From: Ophiosphaerella korrae
Lineage: Eukaryota; Ascomycota; Dothideomycetes; Pleosporales; Phaeosphaeriaceae
Reading direction: 5' to 3'
Length of the DNA stretch: 64,000 nucleotides
NCBI GenBank assembly: GCA_028456385.1
Contig: JALNQF010000186.1
Location: 1-64,000 of the forward strand
The position numbers and the translations under genes are program-made. Below, piece after piece: positions 49,973-60,820 of the stretch. How positions within the stretch are numbered: the stretch's first letter is position 1; every line of letters starts with the position of its first letter. A model generated the notes under the pieces. That model worked only from the letters and a program-made list of their open reading frames with translations. It was not told where the DNA came from and made no database searches.

Positions 49973-50415
49973 TGTTATAATACTAAGTAGTAAGTAAGCT
50001 ATTATATTACACGCAATTAGGCTAGGTAATATAGCGTAGTAGAACACGTAACTATTTAGTAGTAAACGCTCTAGAGCGAACGCTTTAGAGTAAACGCTCT
50101 AGAATAAGCGCTCTAGAGCGAACGCTTTAGAGTAAGCGCTTAGAAATAAACACTAGATAGTAAGTATATAGGAACGTTAATAGACCTTTATAGACTATTA
50201 TATTTAATCTCTTCTTTACTTCTTATCTTAATAGAGTATTATAACTAATACTTTAATTAGATTCTTATCTACCTATTAATACTTATATACCTTGTAATAC
50301 TCTAATAAAAGCTAACTATTAATTAAGTTAAGTAACTAACTTATTTATTAACCTCGCCTGTCTTATAGAAGCCTACTTACTCTTTTTACTTTTACCTAGT
50401 TCTAAGGACTTAATA
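49973..50415 (+). repeat. 5' LTR of B3 (443 bp)
   Basis: Keeps its TG start (TGTTATAATACTAAG). Palindromic cassette at about 50066-50140 with CTCTAGAGCG and CTTTAGAG units. Confidence 0.93.
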
Positions 50416-53400
50416 TATTAAACACCTTTAAGATAAGTAATACGTTAATAAATATAGACAACTAGCGTATAGGAGTAACTTATATAGCTACTTCTAAGGT
50501 TACTAAGCTAGACCTCTACTATAAAGAATAAAATAAGCTTAAGCTATAGATCTTATAACTTAATCTTTTCTTTAAAGTAGACTAAGTTTAAGATAAAGAT
50601 AGAGCTATACTTATATTATCTTATATAAGGGTTAAGGTAGAGAAATAGGTTACGCTATACTTTAAGAAATACTTTAATAATAATAATAATAACTATAACA
50701 AGATATTTAAAGAATAGATTAAGGTTAAAAATAAAGTATAATAAGCCTTTCTACTAGTAAATAAGATAGTAGTAGTAGAGTAAGTAATATAGTAGCTATA
50801 ATAATACAAGGTAGTAGTAGACTATACTAATAAGTTCTAAAGCTACGCGATATAAATAGAATAGAGTAATAAGTTATTAATAAGGATATTTTAATAAGAA
50901 CTTAAAAGTAATATTTAAAGTAAGCTAATATATAGTAGAGTTGTAATTAAGACGTTAGAAGACTTAATAGAAGAAGTAATTTAAGTTAATAACTATATAT
51001 ATAAATATATAGTAAAAGCTAAGAATATAAGAGTACTACGTATAGAAAGTAAGAAGTATAAACCTAAGTATAAGTACTAACGTAAATACAAGAATAACTA
51101 AGTTTAGAGTAGCTATAGATACTTTAAGCTAGACGAGATATACGTTAATAATATAAACTTAAGAAAATAAGAATACTATTACTATAAGAACCTTAAGAGA
51201 GTAGAAAGCTAAAAATACTATAAGTATAGTAAAATAAGGCACTTAGTAAAGAATTACTAAGTAAAGAACAAGATTATATAATAAATTAATATACTTAAGT
51301 AGTAAGATAATAATAGAGAAGAAGAATAGGAAGTAATCTCTAGAAAAAGCTAGGAGAAGAGAGATTATAAGACTATAAACCTCTAGTAATAAGATATAAG
51401 TAAAAGATCTAACTACTATAAGATTATTATACAACTAATAAACCTTATAATAGATAACAAGGTAGAAGCTATAAAGATACTACTAGGAATATAAAGCTAT
51501 ATAAGAAAGTATTAGCTAAAGTAGAAATAAGCTAAGATAGATACTTTAGAATACCTTTAGCTATACTAAAGAAGGGTAGAGTATAGGTGTAAGACAACGC
51601 TATATCTAGGAAGGTAAGTATATATAGCCTAGGATAAGAATAAGAAAGAAAACTAAGAGCCTAAGACCTTTAAATACAAAACAGTACCTAAGACGTTAGA
51701 GCTAAGGTAAAAGAATATTAAGGTACAAGATAGATTTATAAAAGAAATCTAGAGACTAGTAGATAGCTACTACTTAGTAAAAAAATAGTAAGATAAAGAA
51801 TACTAGATATATAAAGTAAAGTAAACCTAGTAATATAAATTATTATATACTAATAATAATTAGGCGCTAATTATTATAGATCTAGTATTAATATAAGAAC
51901 TATAATACTAGCTATACTTATATAACCTAAACTATCTACTACTATTATAGATAGGATATTACTATAATAACTACTTTACTTACTATTCTAATAAGATAGG
52001 ATCTAGATATTTCTCTTATAAGAGATCTAGATATAAATAGAACTAAGAAGAGTATATAAATATAAAATATAAATAATACTTATAAGATAAGTAAGAAGTA
52101 GAGTACTTTCTAGGTATAACTAAAGAAGATATAAATACAAGTAAGATACTTATAAATAACTAATATAGAGAGATTAAAATACTTTAAAGATTTTAGTAAA
52201 AGATAAATAAAAATTATAAGATTAAGTCTTTTTTAAGTAAATAGCTAATACTAGATATATATCTAGAAGCTATAATACTATTAATACTAAAAGACTTATT
52301 AAACTCTTAGTAAAGGTAAAAAGAAAAAGAATAAAAGTATTAGTAGATTTAGAGTTATTTATAAACTTAATTATACTTAAAGTAGTAAAATAAGTAGGAC
52401 TCTAACTATAAGTAAAAAAGATACTATATTACATTTATATTATAAATAGATAACTAATACTAAGAAACTAAATAGTTAGTAATAAAGTAACTATAGAGAT
52501 TATTATTTAAGGATATAGTAGAAAGATTACCTTAGATATATTAGTTTTAGCTAATAAAAATATTATACTAAGACTCTTATAGCTATAAGAGTTTAATCCT
52601 AGAGTTAATTAAAAAAACTAGAACTTCTTATTTAATAACTATAAAGACGTACGTAGATCTAAGCTTATATATTAGTAGTATTTAATAGTAGATAAGAAAG
52701 TACTATATAAGATAGTAGCTTTAATAGTAACTTATTAAGAGAGAATAAGTACTTCTATAAGTACTAGTAAGGTACTAAGCTAAGAAGTAAAAGTAGAGAA
52801 GTAATATATAACTTTTAAAATCCTAAAATAATATAAGAAGTTTAGCTACTTATTTATAAAAGAGATAGATATACTAGTATTACTTAAGTACTAACTTTAA
52901 GACTATATAATTAAGTTATAAAAAAGAAAAGAGCTACTTTTTAGACTTATTTACTAATTAATAGAGAGTAAATTAGTAATACTCTAAAAAAGACTAAATA
53001 GAGATCTAAAGAAAAGATATATACAAGTATCTTTATTATTAGTAAGATTTCTAATTCTTTTTATACTAAAGAAGAAGAGACTACTAAAGATATATATAGA
53101 CTACTAAAAACTAAATAATATTATAGTAAAAGACTAATACCTACTACTAAATATAGATAAACTCTAAGATAAGCTAAGCTAAGCTAAGATTTTTATAAAA
53201 CTAGACCTAAAAGATAGATACTACTTAACATAAATTAAGGTAAGTAAAGAGTAGAAGATAGCGTTCTAAATATACTATAGATATTATAAGTATATAGTAA
53301 TACTCTTTAGACTAATAAATATACTAGTAATATTCTAAAGACTAATTAATAATATATTATAAGAATACTTAGATAAGTTTATTATAGCTTACTTAGATAA

Positions 53401-55500
53401 TATACTAATATATTCTAAAGAAGAAAGTAAGTATATAGAGTAAGTAATAATAGTACTATAGTACTTAGACTAATATAACCTATAACTAAAGCTAGAGAAG
53501 TATAAATAGTATAAGATAAAAGTAGAGTTTCTAAGATATATAATAAGTATTAACAAAGTTAAGATAAGCTAAAAAAAGATTAAAGTAGTAAAAGAATAAA
53601 AAGAACCTAAGATAGTTAAAGACGTATAATTATTCCTAAGATTTATTAACTTTAACTAATACTTTATAAAAAGCTTTTTAAAAAAAGTACTACTACTTAT
53701 AAAGCTTATAAAAAAAGATATAATATAAGAATAAAGAGTAGAGTAGAAATAAGCTTATAAAGAGCTTAAGTAAGCCTATATTATACTACTAGTTCTAAAG
53801 TAATTTTATAGTAATAAGACCTTAGTTATTAAAACTAATATATCTAACCTAGCTTATAGAGCAATAGCGCTATAAGAGTATAAAGAGAAGTAGTATCTAA
53901 TTATATACTATTTAGAGAAGTTTATAGAATAAGAAGAAAGATATAATATATATAATAAAGAGCTACTTATAATAGTTAATATACTTAAGTATTAGAGAGT
54001 ATATATTAAAAACGTAGTAGAGGTAATTATTAAGATAGATTATAAGAACCTAATATACATTATAATAAGTAAGAAGTTAAAAGATAAGTAGATATAATAG
54101 TTAGAACTACTAAGATAGTATAAATTTAAGATATAGTATATACTAAGTAAGGAAAATAGCTAAGTAGACGCGCTTAGCTAAAGATATAATATTATAGGAA
54201 AAAGATAAGTAGTAGAAGAAGCTATACTCTAAGATAATAGATAAGAATACTTAGTACTAAATATATAACTAGTAGAGAAATAAGAAATTAATAACCTAGT
54301 TAGAATTATAAATAAAGTTCTAAAAGAGTTATAAAAAGTAATTATATAATAATACTATAATAACCTAGTATATAAGTACTTAGGGATTATATAAACTATA
54401 GAACTAATTTAGAGGAATTATAGATTTAGTAAGATAAAAGAGAAAGTAATATAGTTTATTAAAGAATACGTAGATTACTAGAAGAATAAGTATAAGATAT
54501 ATACACCCTATAAAGAAATATAAGTAATTAAGATACTAGAAAAACTATAAATAGATATTATAATAGACTTTATTATAGAACTACTAATATTAAAAGACTT
54601 AGTAATAAGAATAAGATATAATATAATAATAGTAATTATAGACTAATTTATAAAATATACTAAGATAGAGAAATTCTAAAGTAACTATATAGTAAATTAG
54701 CTAAGATATATACTACTAGACGTACTAATATAAAGATATAAAATACTAAAAAGTATTATTAGTAATAGAGATAAGCTTTTTATATCTAATTACTAGATAA
54801 CGCTACTTATAGTAATAGAGATAAAAAAGAAGCTATTAATAGCCTATTATCTATAGATAGATAGATAGATAGAGTAGACTAATAAAATATTAAAAATATA
54901 CCTAAAGATTTATAGTAATTAGAAGTAGAATAATTAGGTATTACTATTACCTATAGTATAATTAGTATATAATAATAAGTACTTAGAAGTAATAAGTAAA
55001 ATACTATATTTTATAAACTATAGGATATACTCTAATTTATTTAAGAGAATACTACTAGAACTTAAGATAGAAGTAGTATTAGTTAGAGTTAAAGATATAT
55101 AAGAACTCTATAATAAGATAAGATAAAAACTAGAAAAAGCTTAGAAATAAAGTATTTTATATATTAACTAAAAATAAAAAATAGTACCTTAGCTAAAAGA
55201 AAGAGATAAAGTATATCTTTATATAAAGAATCTATAGATAAAGTAACTTAGTAAAAGACTAGACTATATTAAGGTTAGACTATTTTTAGTTAAAGAAGAT
55301 AATAAGCTAGTAATAAAAATACTAGAACTACCTAAAGATACTAAGGTATACCCTAAGTTCTATATAAGCCTACTAGAACTAGCTAAGCTAAAAATACTAG
55401 TATAGCGACAATTCTAATATTAGAAAGAAGAGGATAATAAGTTTAAAGTTAAAGACCTATAAAGATGTTAAGAAATAGAACGTAATACTTTCTAAAGTAT
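50416..55500 (+). pseudogene. gag-pol relic of B3, 3' truncated
   Basis: Collinear with B1. Gag zinc knuckle at 51216-51257 (His intact, Cys as Tyr). RT box YLDN (53390-53401). First integrase Asp kept (54566-54568), second changed to Asn (54764-54766). The sequence stops at the start of the chromodomain, 10 bases after the point matching 26462 of B1. A short segment matching B1 23091-23145 is deleted near 52160. More mutated than B1. The ATG-initiated stop-free stretch at 51243-51434 on the minus strand is a shadow of this gag. Confidence 0.87.
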
Positions 55501-55943
55501 TATTAAGTCCTTAGAACTAGGTAAGAGTAACGAAGGCAAGTAAGCTTCTATAAGATAGGCGAAGTTAATAAACAAGTTAGTTACTTAACTTAATTAATAG
55601 TTAGCTCTTATTAGAGTATTATAAGGTATATAAGTATTAATAGATAGATAAGAATCTATTTAAAGTATTAGTTATAATACTCTATTAAGATAAGAGTATA
55701 AAGAAGAGATTAAATATAATAGTTTATAAAGGTCTATTAACGTTCCTATATACTTACTATTAGTATTTATTTCTAAGCGCTTACTCTAGAGTGTTTACTC
55801 TAGAGCGCTTATTCTAGAGTGTTTACTCTAGAGCGTTCGCTCTAGAGCGTTTACTACTAAATAGTTATATATTCTACTACGCTGTATTACCTAGCCTAAT
55901 TACGTATAATATAATAGCTTACCTACTACTTAGTATTTTAATA
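55501..55943 (-). repeat. inverted LTR of B3 (443 bp)
   Basis: In complement it runs from TATTAAAATACTAAG (55943) to GGACTTAATA (55501). Its U5 terminus is fused exactly to the plus-strand pol of B3. Confidence 0.9.
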
Positions 55944-56330
55944 GGCGTATAGTAGCTTAAATTAGCCTAACTATATTTAAAATAGATATACCTAGCCTAA
56001 AGAGAGCGTACTTAGTCTTTTACGCGTTACTACTAGAAAAATATACTTCTAATAGTATAATTACGTAACTAGATAACTTAATAGAAGAAGCTTTAAATAT
56101 AATAGATAAAGACGTATATATTATAAAAAAAGTAAGAGAAAGAAAGTAAAGTAAGGATAGAAAATAGCTATATCTAATAAAATAGAAAAATTACCTAGAA
56201 AACTAGAATACTTAAGAACTAGTAGCTAATCTTTCCTTAGAAGCTCTAAATTAGCTCTAGAGAAAGTATAAACTTACTTATATAATAAGAAAGAAGTATA
56301 AGAAGTAAAAGGCCTAATAAGTTAAGAATA
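55944..56330 (+). pseudogene. chromodomain end of a third Gypsy family (C)
   Basis: Read from 56006, the frame gives a short integrase tail, then a chromodomain at about 56111-56270. Leu-Ile-Lys, a RIP stop for Trp, Lys-Asn-Tyr-Leu-Glu-Asn and a downstream Asn-Leu match the usual chromodomain core. It differs from both A and B at nearly every variable position, so it is a separate family. Neither LTRs nor the rest of pol are present. It is followed by T-runs at about 56391-56420. Confidence 0.65.
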
Positions 56331-56834
56331 GCCTTTACTTTTAGAAAGAGATAAGTAGAAAAGCTTATAGCTACCTTTGCCTTTATATAAAAGTTTTTTT
56401 TTTTAGCTTTAAAGGTTTTTTTTAGGTATTTAATAGCGCTAATAGTAAAAAATATTAAGTCTCTAAGAAAAATACTAAGATATTACAAATTAGTGTATAT
56501 TAGTATAATTAGACTTAGAATAGTATTAACTACTAAAGAAATCTATTTTAAAGCTATACTAAGGCTAAAGTATTATACTTAAAGTATCTAAATCTATAAC
56601 TACTACTTATTACTCTACTTAAGTATAATCTAAGCTAATTTAGCCTAATCTATACCCTATTAAGTAATCCTAGGACTAACTACGCTTACTCCTAGCTAAG
56701 CTCTTCTTAGTAAGAGTTCTCTTAGTATAAGCTAAAGTAGCCTAGTAAGCTACCTTAGTAACCTATTTAGCTTCTTTAGCGTTCTTAAGAGCTTACTTAG
56801 CTTTAGTAAAGATAATAGTACTTATTCTAAAGTA

Positions 56835-56889
56835 CTAAAGGCTAGATTAGTATAACCTAAGCTAATTAAAGCTAACTAAAGTTACTTAC
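56835..56889 (-). other. putative intron (55 nt)
   Basis: Complement donor GTAAGT, core TTAGCTTTAATTAGCTTAGG, branch-like TATACTAAT, acceptor TTTAG. Phase 0; both neighbouring exons are open. The core is nearly the same as in the intron at 57083-57144. Confidence 0.65.
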
Positions 56890-57082
56890 CTTCTTTTTAA
56901 GAGTATTAAAGATACTAGAGTTAGAATCTTTTTCTAGAGTATACTTTTTAGCGTTTTTACACTTTATAATACTTTACTTAGAATAATTATAGCTAAAAAA
57001 GTAAATACTAGACTAGAACTCCTTATTAAAGCTAAGCTTACTACTATAAAAGAATAAGTACTTATAATAAAGCTTATACTAC

Positions 57083-57144
57083 CTAAAATAAGTTATATTA
57101 GTATAATTTAAGTTAATTAAAGCTAATTAGGATATAGTACTTAC
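57083..57144 (-). other. putative intron (62 nt)
   Basis: Complement donor GTAAGT, core TTAGCTTTAATTAACTTAAA, branch-like TATACTAAT, acceptor TTTTAG. Two nt on the left exon plus one on the right complete an AAG codon, keeping the open frame. Confidence 0.65.
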
Positions 57145-57281
57145 TTTTAAATCTTAGCTAGGACCTTACTTACTACTTTAGTTGTAGTAGCGTACTTTAT
57201 ACTAGTAGAGCTCTCTACTTTTAAAGCTACTTCTAATTTTCTTTTAAAATAGTATAAAGAACCTAAAGTAAAGTAGAGAGG

Positions 57282-57335
57282 CTATATAGATATTAGTATA
57301 AGCTAATCTAAGCTAATTTAACTTAAATAACTTAT
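57282..57335 (-). other. putative intron (54 nt)
   Basis: Complement donor ATAAGT (RIP of GTAAGT, since a T precedes), core AAATTAGCTTAGATTAGC, branch-like TATACTAAT, acceptor ATATAG. Phase 0 at both exon ends. Confidence 0.6.
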
Positions 57336-57453
57336 AGTAATATAATCTTAACTAGTAGTATAGTACTTCTAGTAATACTTAATCTACTTATTACTTTCTT
57401 ATATACTAGACTATAACTAATCCTTAAAGTCTATAATATAACTAATAAAGCTA

Positions 57454-57526
57454 CTAGTATAGTTATTATTAGTATAAGAAGATAAATAGTATATATATAG
57501 TACTATAGTATAGAGACTATACTTAC
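57454..57526 (-). other. putative intron (73 nt)
   Basis: Complement has donor GTAAGTATAG, branch-like TATACTAAT 15 nt before the acceptor, and acceptor ACTAG. Removing it joins two runs of the same frame (phase 2). Confidence 0.5.
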
Positions 57527-57780
57527 TTATAGTGTTTAAGTAATACTCTTTTATAGATTTAGGTATTACGTCTTAAATTAAGTTAAAGTAGCGTAAACTA
57601 GCTATACTAGTACTATAGTATATAACAAGGAGGCTACCTAAGTCCTATAAGGCTAGTTAGTAACAATTTATATAAAAAGAGCCTAATTTAAGCTAATTTA
57701 AGCCTTTCCTAAGAGGAGATAAATAGGCCTAAAATACGTACCTAGTAGTAAATAGAAAAAAGTTAGTATATAAGTAAAGG

Positions 57781-58274
57781 AGGTAAGGTCCCTATATATA
57801 CTAAGGAGAGGCACTAAAGCTAAGTATAATCTTATACTAGTGCGTATATATACGTAAAATTAGTAAGTATAAGTAAAAGTAAAATTATTAAAGTAAAAGT
57901 AAAATCTTACTTTACCTTATAACTTATATTTACTTTAAAATACTCTATATTAGACCTTTAGTAAAAGATTAAGGAAATATATACTAATAACCTTATAAGA
58001 GCTAAAATTAGCCTAAAGTAGGTTAGGATAGCTAAAGTTAACCTTCTTTTTACTTAGCTAGGATATCTAGGCCTATAAGGAAAGATAATATTAGGAACTA
58101 CTTTATCTTAAGTTAGCTTAAAGTAGTTAGCTCTAGGAGAAAGGTATATAAGCTCTTTAAAGGAATTACTAGCTAGTTAGTAATTACTCTATCTATTACT
58201 ATACTTTTTACTATAACTTAACTCTCTATACTCTTACTATAACGCCTCTAATCTACGAGTAACTTAGCTTAATA
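57781..58274 (-). other. AT-rich stretch upstream of the multi-exon gene
   Basis: No clear coding frame. It contains a TAAAAGTAAAAT-type direct repeat near 57872-57910 and a TATATATAG run near 57790-57810. The right end at 58274 is the junction with A3 pol. A long terminal repeat of family C here cannot be excluded, but I see no polypurine tract or partner. Confidence 0.4.
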
Positions 58275-59716
58275 GTTTTAGTTAAGAATAAAAATAGATA
58301 TCTAGTCCTAAATATACCTAGAAAAGCTATAATACTTAAAAGAAAGTATAATAAGTTTAATAAATAGATTTAATAAAAGATATAAAAAGCTTATAAAGAA
58401 ATAAAAAAGTTTAATATCTAAAAAAGACTTATAAAAGGATATAAAAGAACTTATATTCTAAATAAAATATTAAGAGAATTTATATAGTAGTTTTATAAAC
58501 TACTAGTATATAGATACTAAAGTATTAATAAAATACTAGATAAGCTTTTAAAAGACTACTATATCCTAAAAGTAAGATAACTAGTAATAGAAGTACTATA
58601 AGATTGTATAGAATATTATAGAAATAAGTATAGTAAATATATACTATATAGAATATTATAACTAGTTAAAATACTAGAATAATTATAAGGAATTATTATA
58701 ATAAACTTTATTACAAAGTTACCTAAGTTAAAGAACTTAATATTAAGAGTTAAATATAATAGAATCCTAATAATAGTAAATAAACTTATAAAGTACTTAT
58801 AATTTAGACTATATAAAAAAAAAAAGTAAGATAGAAGTTACTATATACTAAGTCCTAGAGACTATAGTTAGCTAATATAGTATCTTAGACAAAATTATTA
58901 TAAATAGAGATATAAGATTTATATTAAAACTATAGAGAATAATAATAGTATTATTAGGAGTATAATATAGAATATTAATAGCTTATTACCTATAGATAGA
59001 TAGATAGTTAGAACGTATAAACTAGATAGTTAAATAATATTTAAGATACTACTTTAACTATAACTAGAGTAACTAGGTATAGTTACTACCTATAGTATAA
59101 CTAGTATATAATAGCGTAAAGAATATAGTAATAAGAGTATTACTCTTCTTTATATACTATAAATTTAACTCTAATATATACTAAATACTAAGATTTAAAG
59201 TATCTTAGTCTTTAAAGAGAGAAAACTTTACTAATACACTAAAAAATATATATAATTAACTATAATAAGATATAGAATTCCTATAAGATTAAATAGTAAA
59301 ATACTATAATAAAAAATATTAAAAAAGACTTTAATTTAAAAAGAAAGAAATAGTAAAGTTAGTATAAAAAATATTAAAGGTAAATAATTAAGTTTAAAAC
59401 TTAATTACGTTAAGATAAAACTATATAAAGTAGAAAAAGAAGTTATACTAGTTATATTTAGATTAAGACTACTAGTTAAAATAAAGATATACCTAATATT
59501 CTACGTAGTACTACTAGAAAAAGTACTATAAGAAGTAAAACTACTAGTATATAAAGTAGATATATATAGAGAATAAGAAGAGTAAAAAGTTAAAAAAATT
59601 ATATAATATTAGTTTTATAATAGAAGAAATTACTACTTAGTAAAATAGATAAGAATAGATAAAAAAGAGTAACTATAAGAAAATATATAAGAACTAGAAA
59701 ATAACTTTAATTACTC
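58275..59716 (+). pseudogene. A3 pol, 3' part (integrase and chromodomain)
   Basis: Collinear with A1 from about 16058. The first integrase catalytic Asp is changed to Asn near 58710. The post-catalytic part and chromodomain (about 59560-59710) follow. More mutated than A1 or A2, with several small indels. Confidence 0.82.
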
Positions 59717-60232
59717 TAAGAAACTAGAAAAGTTCTAAAATTAAAATCTTCTAGACTACCTAGTAGTAAATAGAGAAGTCCTACACTATTAGTAATAAAT
59801 AAAGAGGCGCTAGATACGCCTAAAATAGTAGAAGCCTAAGTAGCTTCTATTATAGACTTAAAGTCTAGCTTAGAATCTATAAGAATAGTTTAAGTAATAG
59901 ACTTTTTATTATTTAAGGCTTTTATCTTATAAAGATAAACTAAATAAGTATAATTTTTTACTTATATACTTAGAATCTAACTATATTTCTTTTTAGCTTC
60001 TATAATCTATAATAATAGTTTTTCTTAAGTATAGTAAATAGCTCTCTCTATTATAAATAAGTATAGATACGTAAATTAGTATTTTTACCCTATATTTTAC
60101 TAGAGATATACTAAATAAGTTATATAATAAATAAGTATTAGTATAAATATATACTTTATAAGCTTTACTATACTTTAAAGAAAAGTAAACTATTAGAGAG
60201 TAAGAAAATTTATAATAAAAATAAGGAAATAT
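59716..60232 (-). pseudogene. antisense Zn2Cys6-like / coiled-coil gene relic (A3 copy)
   Basis: Exon 1 60094-60232 (139 nt, starts ATA). Intron 60048-60093 (46 nt; donor ATAGGG, acceptor AATAG). Exon 2 59716-60047 (2 + 330 nt). Same architecture and subtype as the A1 copy. Cys-equivalent codons are all Tyr or otherwise changed. Confidence 0.5.
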
Positions 60233-60370
60233 TTTAATACTATAAAGTAATACGTAATTAGCTAATTAAGTATAATAATAAGTAGACTTAGTAGGTATTA
60301 AAAGTGAAGATAAAGAACTTAATATTAATAAAGAAACTAGATTAATAACTTTAGCTTTAGGAAGAAAAAA

Positions 60371-60820
60371 TATTATAGGTATAATAAAGGAAATTAAGAT
60401 AGAACTAATTAGTCCTAACTTAAGTACTATTAAAGTATAGGATAAGTAAAGTAATAACTTTAATTAGGAAGCTACTTATAATTAGGAGACGTAGGTAATT
60501 CCTTAATCTATTAAGTATATAGGTAGAAAACAAGTATAAATTAATAGATTAGTAATCCTCTAATCTATTAAGTATATAGATAGAAAACGAATATAGATTA
60601 ATAGATTAATAGAAGTATATAGTTAGTAGTAACGTATATTATTAGAATAGTATTAGTAATTTAATTATTAACTATAAGTAATAATACTTAATAGTATAAG
60701 ATATCTTTTATTATTTAAAGCCTATTATAGATTACTATATAAGCTTTTATTATTAACTTTTAATCTACTAATACTTTTTATAGTAGTTACTTATAGTTAA
60801 TAATAGGTAACTCTATTATA
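60371..60820 (+). repeat. LTR shared between A3 and A4 (450 bp)
   Basis: Preceded by a purine run (GGAAGAAAAAA, 60360-60370) as a 3' LTR and followed at 60821 by CCTAGCTAATTTAG and gag as a 5' LTR. The cassette at about 60503-60609 holds two about 57-bp units (TAATCTATTAAGTATATAG...AATAGATTA), a type not seen in other copies. Confidence 0.87.

Larger units (their letters stand above)
49973..55943 (+). mobile_element. Ty3/Gypsy family B copy B3, rearranged with inverted second LTR
   Basis: Plus-strand 5' LTR (49973-50415) and gag-pol up to the chromodomain (to about 55500), then directly an LTR in the opposite orientation (55501-55943). The last about 800 bp of the internal region and the polypurine tract are missing. 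Both LTRs are 443 bp and share variants absent from B1 and B2 (GGACTTAATA at the end, AGCGTAGTAGAA inside), so they come from one insertion. No matching TSD: AATAT on the left, GGCGT on the right. Confidence 0.88.
56460..57780 (-). pseudogene. multi-exon gene relic of unknown function with similar introns
   Basis: Minus strand. Exons read, 5' to 3': about 57560-57527, 57453-57336, 57281-57145, 57082-56890, 56834-56656, and possibly more below 56614. Exon 57281-57145 has only one stop in 45 codons, just before its splice site. Introns at 57454-57526, 57282-57335, 57083-57144 and 56835-56889 have GTAAGT (once ATAAGT), a TATACTAAT branch-like site and an AG end. Their phases join the flanking frames correctly. 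The product is Lys/Ser/Tyr-rich, with an Ala/Lys-rich helix then a basic tail near 56690-56800. I recognise no family; a transposase or a host gene are both possible. First exon and stop are not defined. Confidence 0.6.
47985..60820 (+). mobile_element. Ty3/Gypsy family A copy A3, interrupted and partly deleted
   Basis: 5' LTR 47985-48436, gag 48437-49972, then B3 and other DNA (49973-58274), then pol from RNase H/integrase onward (58275-60370) and an LTR (60371-60820). The segment equivalent to A1 13715-16058 (protease and RT, about 2.3 kb) is missing. The gag matches A4 more closely than A1 or A2, so A3 and A4 belong to one subfamily. Confidence 0.82.

Noticed and set aside
51243..51434. 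ATG-initiated stop-free stretch of 63 codons on the minus strand
   Set aside because: It is antisense to the B3 gag zinc-knuckle region. The Leu/Ile/Tyr-rich composition is an artefact of AT-rich sequence, and the homologous positions in B1 and B2 show no conserved frame.
55501..55943. Independent solo LTR insertion into B3
   Set aside because: No 5-bp duplication at its ends (AGTAT versus GGCGT), B3 does not continue on its right, and it shares private variants with the B3 5' LTR.
57872..57910. TAAAAGTAAAAT repeats as a telomere-like or centromere satellite
   Set aside because: Only a few imperfect copies, and not a known telomeric unit.
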